NCBI GenBank assembly: GCA_023390905.1
Contig: JAEWBY010000066.1
Location: forward strand, 1-32,669
Length of the DNA: 32,669 nt
Origin: Pseudomonadota bacterium
GTDB lineage: Bacteria; Pseudomonadota; Gammaproteobacteria; Xanthomonadales; Xanthomonadaceae
Direction of reading: 5' to 3'
The translations under genes were made by a program, and so were the position numbers. This document shows, one piece after another, positions 16,815 to 24,168 of the stretch (its first letter is position 1; every line of letters begins with the position of its first letter). A model generated the notes under the pieces. The model had not been told where the DNA came from and did no database searches. It saw only the letters and a program-made list of their open reading frames with translations.

Positions 16815-17920
16815 AGCGCATTCCTTTACTCGTTCCACGCATGCCGGTTGCAGAACAATTGCTCCCCTACCTCAAGCAGATCGACGAGAACCAGTGGTAC
16901 ACCAATTTCGGTCCACTGAACCAGCAATTGGAGCACCGCATCCGCCAGGACTGTGGCGGCGATCGGCGAGCCACTCATGTGACGACGGTATCCAATTGCA
17001 CGGTTGGCTTGGAACTCGCGCTCCAAGCTTGGGACCTGCCCCGCGGTGCACACGTGCTTATCCCCGCCATCACTTTCGTTGCCACGGCCACAGCCGTTGC
17101 GCGCGTGGGCATGGTGCCTGTAATTGCGGATGTGGATCCCGAAACTTGGGTTTTGACGCCAGAGATCGCTCGCGCGGCCACGCGACTCATGAAGATTGAC
17201 GCAATCATGCCGGTGTCGACTTTTGGCTTCGCGCATGACACAGCCGAATGGGACGCGCTATCGGCAGAATTGGGGATTCCCGTGATCGTCGACGCCGCCG
17301 GCGCGTACGGCAATCAAAGACCTGGACTCCGTATCGATGTGGTTTACAGTTTTCATGCAACAAAGTCTTTCGGTGCCGCCGAAGGCGGTGCAGTGCTTTC
17401 GCCCGACGCAGAACGCATCAGGCGGATTCGACGTCTAGCCAATTTCGGAATCGACACGGGCAACGGCCTTCTTGTTGAGCACGGTACGAACGGAAAGATG
17501 AGCGAATACCATTGCGCTATCGGCATGGCTTCGTTCGATGCTTGGGATGAAACCCAGCGAGCACGCCGCGAGTTGATGGATCGCTACATGACGCAATTGC
17601 GTAAGCACTGCCCGACCCTGTCGCACCAGAGAAAGGACCCAGCAGGCGTTTATCCGCTGATGGCTGTCGCGATTCCGCCAGCGGGGAATATCGAGCAAGT
17701 CCGCACTTATTTGGAGGACCAGAGCATAGAGACGCGGCGCTGGTATTCTCCCAGCCTCAGTACTCACCCTGCTCTTGCACACACACCGAAAGCAGGAAAT
17801 CTGCGTACAGCGGAGGAGCTTGGCACCCGCATTCTGGGACTACCGTTCTTCGTGTCACTCAGCGATGAAGACATCGAACGCGTGTGTTGCGCTCTGTCCA
17901 ACGCACTCGAGCGCATCTAA
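16811..17920 (+). CDS. DegT/DnrJ/EryC1/StrS-type sugar aminotransferase
   Basis: A 369-residue PLP-dependent aminotransferase acting on keto-sugar nucleotides. The PLP lysine is Lys185 in SFHATKSFGAAEGG; Asp161 in VIVDAAGAYG holds the pyridine ring nitrogen; SNCTVGLELAL (61-71) binds the cofactor phosphate. These fit the family that makes 3- or 4-amino sugars. No 4,6-dehydratase or keto-isomerase is in the window, so the keto-sugar must come from elsewhere, for example RmlB. It overlaps gtrA (ATGA), and the gtrB GTG start follows after nine bases. Together with the acyltransferase it should give an N-acylated amino sugar for GtrB. Confidence 0.87.
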   Translation: MKRIPLLVPRMPVAEQLLPYLKQIDENQWYTNFGPLNQQLEHRIRQDCGGDRRATHVTTVSNCTVGLELALQAWDLPRGAHVLIPAITFVATATAVARVGMVPVIADVDPETWVLTPEIARAATRLMKIDAIMPVSTFGFAHDTAEWDALSAELGIPVIVDAAGAYGNQRPGLRIDVVYSFHATKSFGAAEGGAVLSPDAERIRRIRRLANFGIDTGNGLLVEHGTNGKMSEYHCAIGMASFDAWDETQRARRELMDRYMTQLRKHCPTLSHQRKDPAGVYPLMAVAIPPAGNIEQVRTYLEDQSIETRRWYSPSLSTHPALAHTPKAGNLRTAEELGTRILGLPFFVSLSDEDIERVCCALSNALERI

Positions 17921-17929
17921 GGAAACTCC

Positions 17930-18850
17930 GTGAAAATCATCTCGTATGTCATTCCCGTATACAATAATCAAGGATCGATCCAGTTGACTTGGGAGGCCAT
18001 TCGTACACTTTTCAGAAAGGAGCTAGCCGACTTTCAGTACGAAATCGTCTTCGTGGACGATGGTTCGCGCGATGGATCTTACGAGGAAATGCGCGAGGTA
18101 GCGGCGCAGGACAGTAATGTTCGTACCATTACGTTCAGTCGCAACTTTGGACAACTCGCTGCCATTATCGCCGGCTACGATCACGCGAAAGGCGATGCGA
18201 TTGTCAGCATGTCTGCGGACTTGCAAGATCCTGCCGAGCTCACGGTGGAAATGATCCAAGCATGGTCGGCTGGATCCGAGGTTGTTGTTGGATACCGCGA
18301 GGCCCGTGAAGATTCTTTCGGCGCGCGATTGTTTTCGCGCCTTGCTTATTCCGCCGTGCGCACGGCGAATAAAGACATTCCCACCGGCGGGTTCGATTTT
18401 GTGCTGATGAGCCGACGTGCGTTGGAAGTATTCCTCTCGCTCAAGGGGCGGAACCGCTTCTATCAGGGCGATGTCATCTGGGCTGGCCTGCCTACTACTT
18501 TCATTCCCTATGTGCGTCGCAAACGTGCCATCGGCAAGTCCCAATACACCTTCAGCAAGAAATTGAAGCTTTTCTATGATTTCTTTCTTGACGGATCCTA
18601 TGTACCCATTCGCATGATGTCAGCCAGCGGCGCGATCGTTGCATTGATTGGGGTGCTATATGCCATTGCCATTGCGATTGCGTGGCTATTCGGCAAGACA
18701 CCGTTCGCGGGCTGGGCACCGATCATGGTAGCGATTCTAGTAATCGGCGGCATGCTGATGCTGATGCTGGGGCTGATCGGGGAATATCTGTGGCGCATCC
18801 TGGATGAACTGAAGGCTAAACCGATGTATATCATCCGTAAGCTGGATTGA
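17930..18850 (+). CDS. GtrB/DPM1-type polyprenyl-phosphate glycosyltransferase (GT2)
   Basis: A 306-residue inner-membrane enzyme that loads one sugar on a polyprenyl phosphate. The GT2 domain begins ISYVIPVYNN, has FVDDGSRDGS (41-50) and the metal-binding SADLQDP (96-102), and PTGGFDFVLMSR is typical of GtrB. Two membrane segments close the protein (about 231-253 and 264-287). The start is GTG 17930: an in-frame TAA lies four codons upstream and AAGGA is correctly spaced. The last gene of the left arm, it converges on the GT-C-like gene with only 20 bases between the stops and no visible terminator. The donor sugar is probably the one made by the two enzymes upstream. Confidence 0.9.
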   Translation: MKIISYVIPVYNNQGSIQLTWEAIRTLFRKELADFQYEIVFVDDGSRDGSYEEMREVAAQDSNVRTITFSRNFGQLAAIIAGYDHAKGDAIVSMSADLQDPAELTVEMIQAWSAGSEVVVGYREAREDSFGARLFSRLAYSAVRTANKDIPTGGFDFVLMSRRALEVFLSLKGRNRFYQGDVIWAGLPTTFIPYVRRKRAIGKSQYTFSKKLKLFYDFFLDGSYVPIRMMSASGAIVALIGVLYAIAIAIAWLFGKTPFAGWAPIMVAILVIGGMLMLMLGLIGEYLWRILDELKAKPMYIIRKLD

Positions 18851-18870
18851 CGAGGACCGCCACGCATCTT

Positions 18871-20784
18871 TCAGAGAGTGACCAAGCGTACTTCGGCCAA
18901 AATGACCGATCCCTTGTCGTTTGCATGAAGGGTCGCGTAAACGTAGCCGTAGCTCGCTTTGTCCGGCGCAGTCACACGAGTTACGTATTCGCGCTCCTTG
19001 GTCCCGACTTCCACGACCTCGATAGCCGCACCTAGGAAACTGTTGTTGCTGTCGTGCCAGTTGATCTGAAGGCGCATCGGCACATTATTCGCACCATCGA
19101 TGGCGACCGCCTTGTATACGAGAATGCGGCCATCCATATCTGCCGCTTCCATTCTCAGAAAGTTCTCGGATAAACCGGGGAGCACCAAACCGGCCGCTGT
19201 TACCAGCTCCGGTCTCGCCACAACCCAGCCTTCCCAGTCTGCTGATTTACCCAAGATGCGTCCGCCTGCTGGCACAGCATCGGGATTGAGCAGCATGTCG
19301 ACTTCACCCTTGGGTACGTACCGGTATGTCCAGTCGCCCCGCCGGTTAAGTCCCTGAGGCACCAAGCCGAACCCATAGGCGCCCTGGAGCGGTGTACCCG
19401 GACGGCCACGAGACATGACGCAGTTCTTGGCCGAAAGATTGACCGAACAGAACACGCTCCCGTCAGAGCCGCCGATAATCCAACTGGTATCCGGTTCCGG
19501 GACGGAAATCATGATGCCAGCATTGCCGGGGAAATCGACCGAATCCATCGCGCGCCCAATGCGTAGAGCGGTCTCGGAACCATTGATGCTCGCGATGCGA
19601 TCCAATGAGCCATAGCGGATGTAGAAAACCTGGGTCAGAACCAGCAACGCGAGCAAGAAATAGCGCCCAAAGCCCGCGTAGAGACAATGGATCAGCAGGA
19701 TCACGAAGGTCATTGCAGGGTACATCCACCGAGCCTCTTGTCGATCTGCACCTGGAAGGCTCGCCACTGCAACCATACCTAGGATGAAACCTACAAGCGG
19801 AAGTGCCTGCTGCAGCATGCGCGCGCGGGCTCCTATTGCGCTCCCCGCTCGCTCACGATAGAAAAATGGCACGATCCAGGCCAGCGCGAAAATCAACGCG
19901 GCGCCGCGGAATATTTTGCCGGACATGGGGTTGCCCTGATTGATCAGACCAACGAACCAATCAGGCCCATAGTTGGCGCCGAGGAAAAGATTCTGCAAAT
20001 AGGTTCTTGCGACGTGGAGCGTTTCGCCATTGACGGTGACAACCCGACCCGACGTTCCCATGGTCACTGAATTGTTGGATAGCGCCTTGACGAGGGCGAC
20101 TACGATTAGTCCGGTAGCAACCACACAAATGCACGGCATGATCACGCTTCGCCAGTCTCGCTGGCGAAGAATGAAAGGCATTCGCGCCAGCAGACTGAAA
20201 CCGAACAGACCAGCAATCCCGGCAACGTAGCGTTCATGCACCAGCACAGTGGCGGTGAAGAATGCGATTGCAAATACCCATCGCCTCCACGACAAAGTCG
20301 CCCCGTTCAACACCGCATTGGCTGACAGCAGAAATCCCACAAGGAAGAAGAGCAAGCTCAACGACTCGACCGTACCTGAAACGTAGTCGTAGTACAGCAT
20401 GATATTAAAACGCGAAATCAGAACCAGCAGACCGCCAATCAATGCTGCAGGCCGGCTGGCATTGAAAACTCTGATTGATATGGCATAGACGACCCATGCA
20501 GAGGCTCCTAACGCGCTTGCATTAATCGCCATTGGCACCCAGCGCGGCCACTCCTGGGCGACGATCATCGCCCAGATAATATTCATCAGAACGCGTGGCT
20601 TGTATGAGTTCAACTCATTGAAGGTGCCGATAAATCGACCTTCGTTGTGCGCACCAAATGCGAAAGAAAAAAGTTCGTCACCGAAATAGAAAGGATGATA
20701 GAGGCCCACTGCAATACAAAAGGCGCCCAGCAGCAATAGGATTCCGTCTTCTTGGATGATGGATTTTCTTTCGCGATTCTGCAC
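18871..20784 (-). CDS. Polytopic membrane protein, probable GT-C periplasmic glycosyltransferase
   Basis: A 637-residue protein not matching a named family by eye. About ten hydrophobic segments fill residues 14-392. The first periplasmic loop has FGDELFSFAFG with Asp36-Glu37, the place of the catalytic acid in GT-C enzymes; HERY (183-186) and RQEARWMYP (348-356) are also GT-C-like. The soluble tail (about 395-637) is beta-rich; its end (LQINWHDSNNSFLG, then VILAEVRLVTL) looks like a jelly-roll carbohydrate-binding fold. The start is GTG 20784 with an AGGTG site; an in-frame TGA three codons upstream rules out a longer protein, and no ATG occurs until residue 67. Its place opposite gtrA/gtrB suggests it adds the flipped sugar to LPS or polymer; this is inference. 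Confidence 0.7.
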   Translation of the reverse strand: MQNRERKSIIQEDGILLLLGAFCIAVGLYHPFYFGDELFSFAFGAHNEGRFIGTFNELNSYKPRVLMNIIWAMIVAQEWPRWVPMAINASALGASAWVVYAISIRVFNASRPAALIGGLLVLISRFNIMLYYDYVSGTVESLSLLFFLVGFLLSANAVLNGATLSWRRWVFAIAFFTATVLVHERYVAGIAGLFGFSLLARMPFILRQRDWRSVIMPCICVVATGLIVVALVKALSNNSVTMGTSGRVVTVNGETLHVARTYLQNLFLGANYGPDWFVGLINQGNPMSGKIFRGAALIFALAWIVPFFYRERAGSAIGARARMLQQALPLVGFILGMVAVASLPGADRQEARWMYPAMTFVILLIHCLYAGFGRYFLLALLVLTQVFYIRYGSLDRIASINGSETALRIGRAMDSVDFPGNAGIMISVPEPDTSWIIGGSDGSVFCSVNLSAKNCVMSRGRPGTPLQGAYGFGLVPQGLNRRGDWTYRYVPKGEVDMLLNPDAVPAGGRILGKSADWEGWVVARPELVTAAGLVLPGLSENFLRMEAADMDGRILVYKAVAIDGANNVPMRLQINWHDSNNSFLGAAIEVVEVGTKEREYVTRVTAPDKASYGYVYATLHANDKGSVILAEVRLVTL

Positions 20785-21273
20785 GTGGTTTCACCTATTG
20801 GCGCTATACGCGCACTTATGTTGTACCTTAGAGGAACTTCGAACGACTCTTCCGGCTGGATGTCCGCGTGCTTTCCAGGCTGAACCACAATCCCAGCTTC
20901 AAGGCACCACGGAAACACCTTTGCCAGGTTTTCTGACTTCACTGAATCGGCCGCTGGGCCGACGTGGAATTCGGGGGTTGCCGCTGCCAAGCCGGTACAC
21001 ACGCGCTTCCCTTCTGCCGCCCAATTCCCTGACCGGCGGATCGATCGCCGCTCGACCGCTACTTTATCGGACAGCGAACAGCCCGAACTCCAGTGCACGT
21101 CGCCATTTCGCCATTTTGCGGCCGTAGCTTTGCAGAGGACTCACATGTTGTCTTGCTGTTACCTAGGATTCGGGGAACATCACCGTGAAACTGAAAAAGT
21201 TGCTCCCAAACCATCTTGCGAGGAATGCTACAACGCCGCCGGCAAGAGAACAGTTTCAAGTTGATTGCAAACA
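20785..21273. other. 489-bp intergenic region, no gene recognised
   Basis: The longest gene-free stretch in the window, between the GT-C-like gene and gmhB, both on the minus strand. Short frames exist on both strands, but none shows a recognisable motif, good start or ribosome site. It must contain the promoter of the GT-C-like gene; no clear -35/-10 pair was found. Small inverted repeats are present (CGGCC-GCTG-GGCCG at 20948-20961). It may be remnant DNA from past gene exchange at the locus. Confidence 0.6.
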
Positions 21274-21281
21274 TCAATCAA
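21261..21281 (-). terminator. Possible weak hairpin at the end of the heptose operon
   Basis: A perfect 7-bp inverted repeat (TTGATTG at 21261-21267, CAATCAA at 21275-21281) with a seven-base loop overlaps the gmhB stop codon. The stem is AT-rich and no U-run follows on the minus strand, so it is a weak terminator at best, or an mRNA 3'-end stabiliser. Confidence 0.35.
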
Positions 21282-21873
21282 GAGATCCCAGGACGTCCAT
21301 AACCTGCCGCAGATCTTCTACGGACGTAAAGAAGCGATCTTTTACGACCTCTTCTCGTCCTAGAACGTACAAATGACTAACACCCGCAGCGTAGCCCGCT
21401 TCTGCATCAGTGCGTTTGTCTCCCACCAGGATTGAACGCTGCAGATCGAGGCCAAATCGCCGCTTTGCTTCCAGTAGCATGCCCGGCTCAGGTTTTCTGC
21501 ATTTGCAAGGTCGCGTAAGTGCTCCTGACCCTGCCGTAGGGTGGTGCGGACAATAGATTGTAGCGAGCAGGGCAATTCCGCGTTTCTGAAATTGCTCGTG
21601 TACCCACCCGGTGTATTCACGGAATTGCTGTTCGGTGTAATAACCGCGCGCCAATCCTGCTTGATTAGTGACAACGACCAGTGCATAGCCCAGGTCCTGC
21701 GCGCCACGGCAAAGATCGAAGATCCCGTCGACCCACTGCGTATTCTCCGCTCTAACAACATAACCGTGATCGACATTTACCACGCCGTCCCGATCCAGGA
21801 ACAACGCACGCCTGCTATTGTGCGCAAGCGTCACACTTCCTTGAGAGAACACACCCGGCTGAGTCGGAATCAC
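21274..21873 (-). CDS. gmhB: D-glycero-D-manno-heptose-1,7-bisphosphate 7-phosphatase
   Basis: A 199-residue HAD-superfamily phosphatase. LFLDRDGVVN (24-33) gives the nucleophile Asp27 and the acid Asp29; VVTN (67-70), KCRKPEPGM and GDKRTD (151-156) are the later HAD motifs. CPHH (108-111) with Cys123 and Cys125 matches the structural zinc site of GmhB, which separates it from other HAD enzymes such as HisB. The start is GTG 21873, overlapping the hddC stop by four bases (GTGA). It is the last of four heptose genes; in the GDP pathway it removes the 7-phosphate from the alpha-1,7-bisphosphate made by HddA. The alpha or beta preference cannot be read by eye and is inferred from the neighbours. 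Confidence 0.92.
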   Translation of the reverse strand: MIPTQPGVFSQGSVTLAHNSRRALFLDRDGVVNVDHGYVVRAENTQWVDGIFDLCRGAQDLGYALVVVTNQAGLARGYYTEQQFREYTGWVHEQFQKRGIALLATIYCPHHPTAGSGALTRPCKCRKPEPGMLLEAKRRFGLDLQRSILVGDKRTDAEAGYAAGVSHLYVLGREEVVKDRFFTSVEDLRQVMDVLGSLD

Positions 21874-22568
21874 ATTCCTGCCCCGAATCGTTGCTGCGCG
21901 CGCAGGTAGTCCTCAGGTATCCCGATATCGATGAACCCTGAGGTTTCTGTCACCGCCACTACTCGTCCGGCAGCTGCGTACGGCTGCAGGATATGTTCTT
22001 CGAATGAGAACTTACCATCTGGCATGGCGTCCAGCGCCGATTGGTCCAAGAAATAACAACCTGCATTGATCCAGCCGCCACCCGTTTTACCTTTCTCACT
22101 GAACCCGCGTACGTGTTCGCCATCTAGTTGCACCGCACCGTATCGAGAAACATCGTCCACGCGGGCGAGAGCAATGCCGATCGCGTTGTGTCGCTTGGCG
22201 ATTTGTTCCAGTCCATGAGGTGAGTAGCGGAGAAAGGTGTCACCGTTCACTACGTGCGCGGCTGTTCCTGACAGATGCCGAGCGGCAAGCGCGATTGCTC
22301 CACCTGTACCCAAGGGCTCCGCTTCCACTGAATACACCATTTCCATGTCGAGAAATGTTGGACCCAGTCTTGCTTGAATCTTGTCGGCCATGTAACCCGT
22401 TGCCAGGATGCATCGCCGCATGCCCTGGTCGGCCAAGCCCTGCAAGACCCATTCAAGAAACGGCTTGCCAGACACCAGCGCCAGTGGCTTGGGCACATCA
22501 TGGACCAATGGACGCAGTCGTGTGCCCAGGCCTCCCGCCAGAACAATGACTTCGTCGACTACGCTCAT
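21870..22568 (-). CDS. hddC: D-glycero-alpha-D-manno-heptose-1-phosphate guanylyltransferase
   Basis: A 232-residue nucleotidyltransferase with the GT-A-like pyrophosphorylase fold. VIVLAGGLGTRLRPL (7-21) binds the nucleotide and KPLALVSGKPFLEW (27-40) includes the conserved PKP lysine; VVNGDTF (about 106-112) holds the metal-binding aspartate. By family alone it could activate glucose-, mannose- or heptose-1-phosphate. The three neighbours HddA, GmhA and GmhB point to HddC, the enzyme making GDP-D-glycero-alpha-D-manno-heptose. It is not the cytidylyl-type domain of HldE, which uses ATP. Both ends overlap the neighbouring genes by four bases. Confidence 0.87.
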   Translation of the reverse strand: MSVVDEVIVLAGGLGTRLRPLVHDVPKPLALVSGKPFLEWVLQGLADQGMRRCILATGYMADKIQARLGPTFLDMEMVYSVEAEPLGTGGAIALAARHLSGTAAHVVNGDTFLRYSPHGLEQIAKRHNAIGIALARVDDVSRYGAVQLDGEHVRGFSEKGKTGGGWINAGCYFLDQSALDAMPDGKFSFEEHILQPYAAAGRVVAVTETSGFIDIGIPEDYLRAQQRFGAGM

Positions 22569-23155
22569 TGGGGGAACATGCCACGTTCGATGAGTGCGCA
22601 GACCAGATGACCGATGAACTCATGCCCTTCCTGGATGCGCGGCGTCTCATCCGACGGTACCCGGAAGCACAAATCGCTGTAGCCGGCGAGTTTCCCGCCT
22701 CCTCGGCCGGTCAGGCCTATCACGCGCACACCGCGGTCCCGGGCTGCTTGACACGCCCGGATGATGTTGGGCGAGTTGCCCGATGTCGATATCGCAAACA
22801 ACACATCACCTTGCCGCCCGAGCGCTTCCACCTGTCGCGCAAAGGTGTAGTCGTAACCATAGTCATTGCCAATGGCCGTCAGTGCGCTTGTGTCAGTGGT
22901 AAGCGCGATCGCAGGCAGACCTGGGCGGTCGTAATAGAAACGACTGACCAACTCACCGGCCCAATGCTGCGCATCCGCGGCACTGCCGCCGTTTCCGGCA
23001 AACATGATTTTTCCGCCAGCGCGCAGCGAGTCGACGCACATGGCCGTGGCATCCATGATCTGCTGCTCGATTTCCTTGCTCTGCGCCATGCGCTGGAAGT
23101 TCTCCAGCGCCTTGCCGAACTCGGTCTTGATGTACTGACTCAATTGACCTTCCAC
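22565..23155 (-). CDS. gmhA: Sedoheptulose-7-phosphate isomerase
   Basis: A 196-residue SIS-domain enzyme that turns sedoheptulose 7-phosphate into D-glycero-D-manno-heptose 7-phosphate, the first step of heptose activation. GNGGSAADAQH (55-65) and STSGNS (123-128) bind the phosphate; His64 and, near the end, QEGHEFIGH (175-183) supply the zinc and catalytic histidines. The start is taken as GTG 23155: GGGAG lies seven bases upstream, the protein then has the usual GmhA length, and it overlaps the hddA end by 16 bp. The ATG at 23251 would add 32 residues unlike GmhA. The stop overlaps hddC (ATGA). Confidence 0.93.
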   Translation of the reverse strand: MEGQLSQYIKTEFGKALENFQRMAQSKEIEQQIMDATAMCVDSLRAGGKIMFAGNGGSAADAQHWAGELVSRFYYDRPGLPAIALTTDTSALTAIGNDYGYDYTFARQVEALGRQGDVLFAISTSGNSPNIIRACQAARDRGVRVIGLTGRGGGKLAGYSDLCFRVPSDETPRIQEGHEFIGHLVCALIERGMFPQ

Positions 23156-24168
23156 GCATATGCTCCCGAATTTGAAAAATGCGCATCCAGGATGAGGCCA
23201 CCTGCCCCACCCAGCGCGCGTACCAAACCGACACGTTCGGCCGGATCGCACACGAACATCATGAAACCGCCACCGCCGGCACCGGACACTTTGGCAGCTT
23301 TCGCGCCGTGCTCGAATGCAAGGGTTTCCAGTTCGTCGATCATCGGATTGGAAATACAGTTGGCCATGCGCTTCTTGGCTTCCCAGCCCGCTTGCATGAC
23401 TTTCGCGAATCGCGAGACATCACCCAACAACACGGCTTCCTTCATTTGCACCGCTTCTTCCTTGAGCTGGAACATGGCTTCCATCGACTCCGCTCGGCGC
23501 TCGCGCGCATTCCTGGACTGTTCGTCGATAATCGCCGCCGAGGATCGCGAAACACCGGTGAAATACAGCACGAGGCTGCTCTCCAACTCGGTCCATACCC
23601 AATCCTTGATGCGCAGTGGGTTGACGATGACGCGATCGGCTGCGTAGAACTCCATGAAATTGAAACCACCAAAGGCGGCTGCGTACTGATCCTGCTTGCC
23701 CCCGGTGAGTGCCAGGTCCTGTCGCTCGATCACGTAAGCCAAGTGCGCAATCTCGTATTCGCCCAGCGCCAGGCCGAAGTACTCGGCAAACGCCGTGACC
23801 AACGCAACCACCATCGTTGATGATGAGCCCAGACCCGAACCGGGTGGCGCATCTGAATGTGTACGCACGCGCAGGGGCGGATAGCGTCCGTCCAGAAAAG
23901 TGCGGCAGATCCGGTTATAGACCCCCGCCATCAATTGTGTAGGGCCCGCAGGAACCGTCGCCACGCCCACGGGTAGACGATGCGACACGCCAGCGTCGGT
24001 TGCGTGGAACTCCAACTGCGCGGACGACGCCTCGTCGATACTCACGTACGCGTATTTGTCGATGGTGACGTTCATGACGCACCCGCCATGCTCGTCACTG
24101 AAGGGCGAAACGTCCGTGCCCCCACCCGCCAGCCCCAGTCGGAGAGGAGCTCTTGCCCGAACGGTCAT
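23140..24168 (-). CDS. hddA: D-glycero-alpha-D-manno-heptose 7-phosphate kinase (GHMP family)
   Basis: A 342-residue GHMP kinase. It starts RARAPLRLGLAGGGTDVSPF (4-23), the sugar-end motif of heptose and fucose kinases. The ATP loop is PPGSGLGSSSTM (108-119) and the third motif KVSGAGGGGFMMF is at 293-305. HddA phosphorylates C1 to give the alpha-1,7-bisphosphate, which commits the sugar to the GDP branch; the ADP branch would use HldE. Related GHMP kinases act on fucose or galactose, but the gmhA, hddC and gmhB neighbours settle the assignment. ATG 24168 overlaps the stop of the large glycosyltransferase gene (ATGA). Confidence 0.92.
   Translation of the reverse strand: MTVRARAPLRLGLAGGGTDVSPFSDEHGGCVMNVTIDKYAYVSIDEASSAQLEFHATDAGVSHRLPVGVATVPAGPTQLMAGVYNRICRTFLDGRYPPLRVRTHSDAPPGSGLGSSSTMVVALVTAFAEYFGLALGEYEIAHLAYVIERQDLALTGGKQDQYAAAFGGFNFMEFYAADRVIVNPLRIKDWVWTELESSLVLYFTGVSRSSAAIIDEQSRNARERRAESMEAMFQLKEEAVQMKEAVLLGDVSRFAKVMQAGWEAKKRMANCISNPMIDELETLAFEHGAKAAKVSGAGGGGFMMFVCDPAERVGLVRALGGAGGLILDAHFSNSGAYAWKVN

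Noticed and set aside
20610..21127. Frames of 162 codons (minus) and 123 codons (plus) in the gap beside the GT-C-like gene
   Set aside because: No motif, no good start, and both overlap the certain 5' end of the GT-C-like gene in another frame or strand.
21870..22568. The heptose nucleotidyltransferase considered as the HldE C-terminal domain (ADP-heptose route)
   Set aside because: It has the GGLGTRLRP pyrophosphorylase motif, not the GxFDxxHxGH cytidylyl-type motif.
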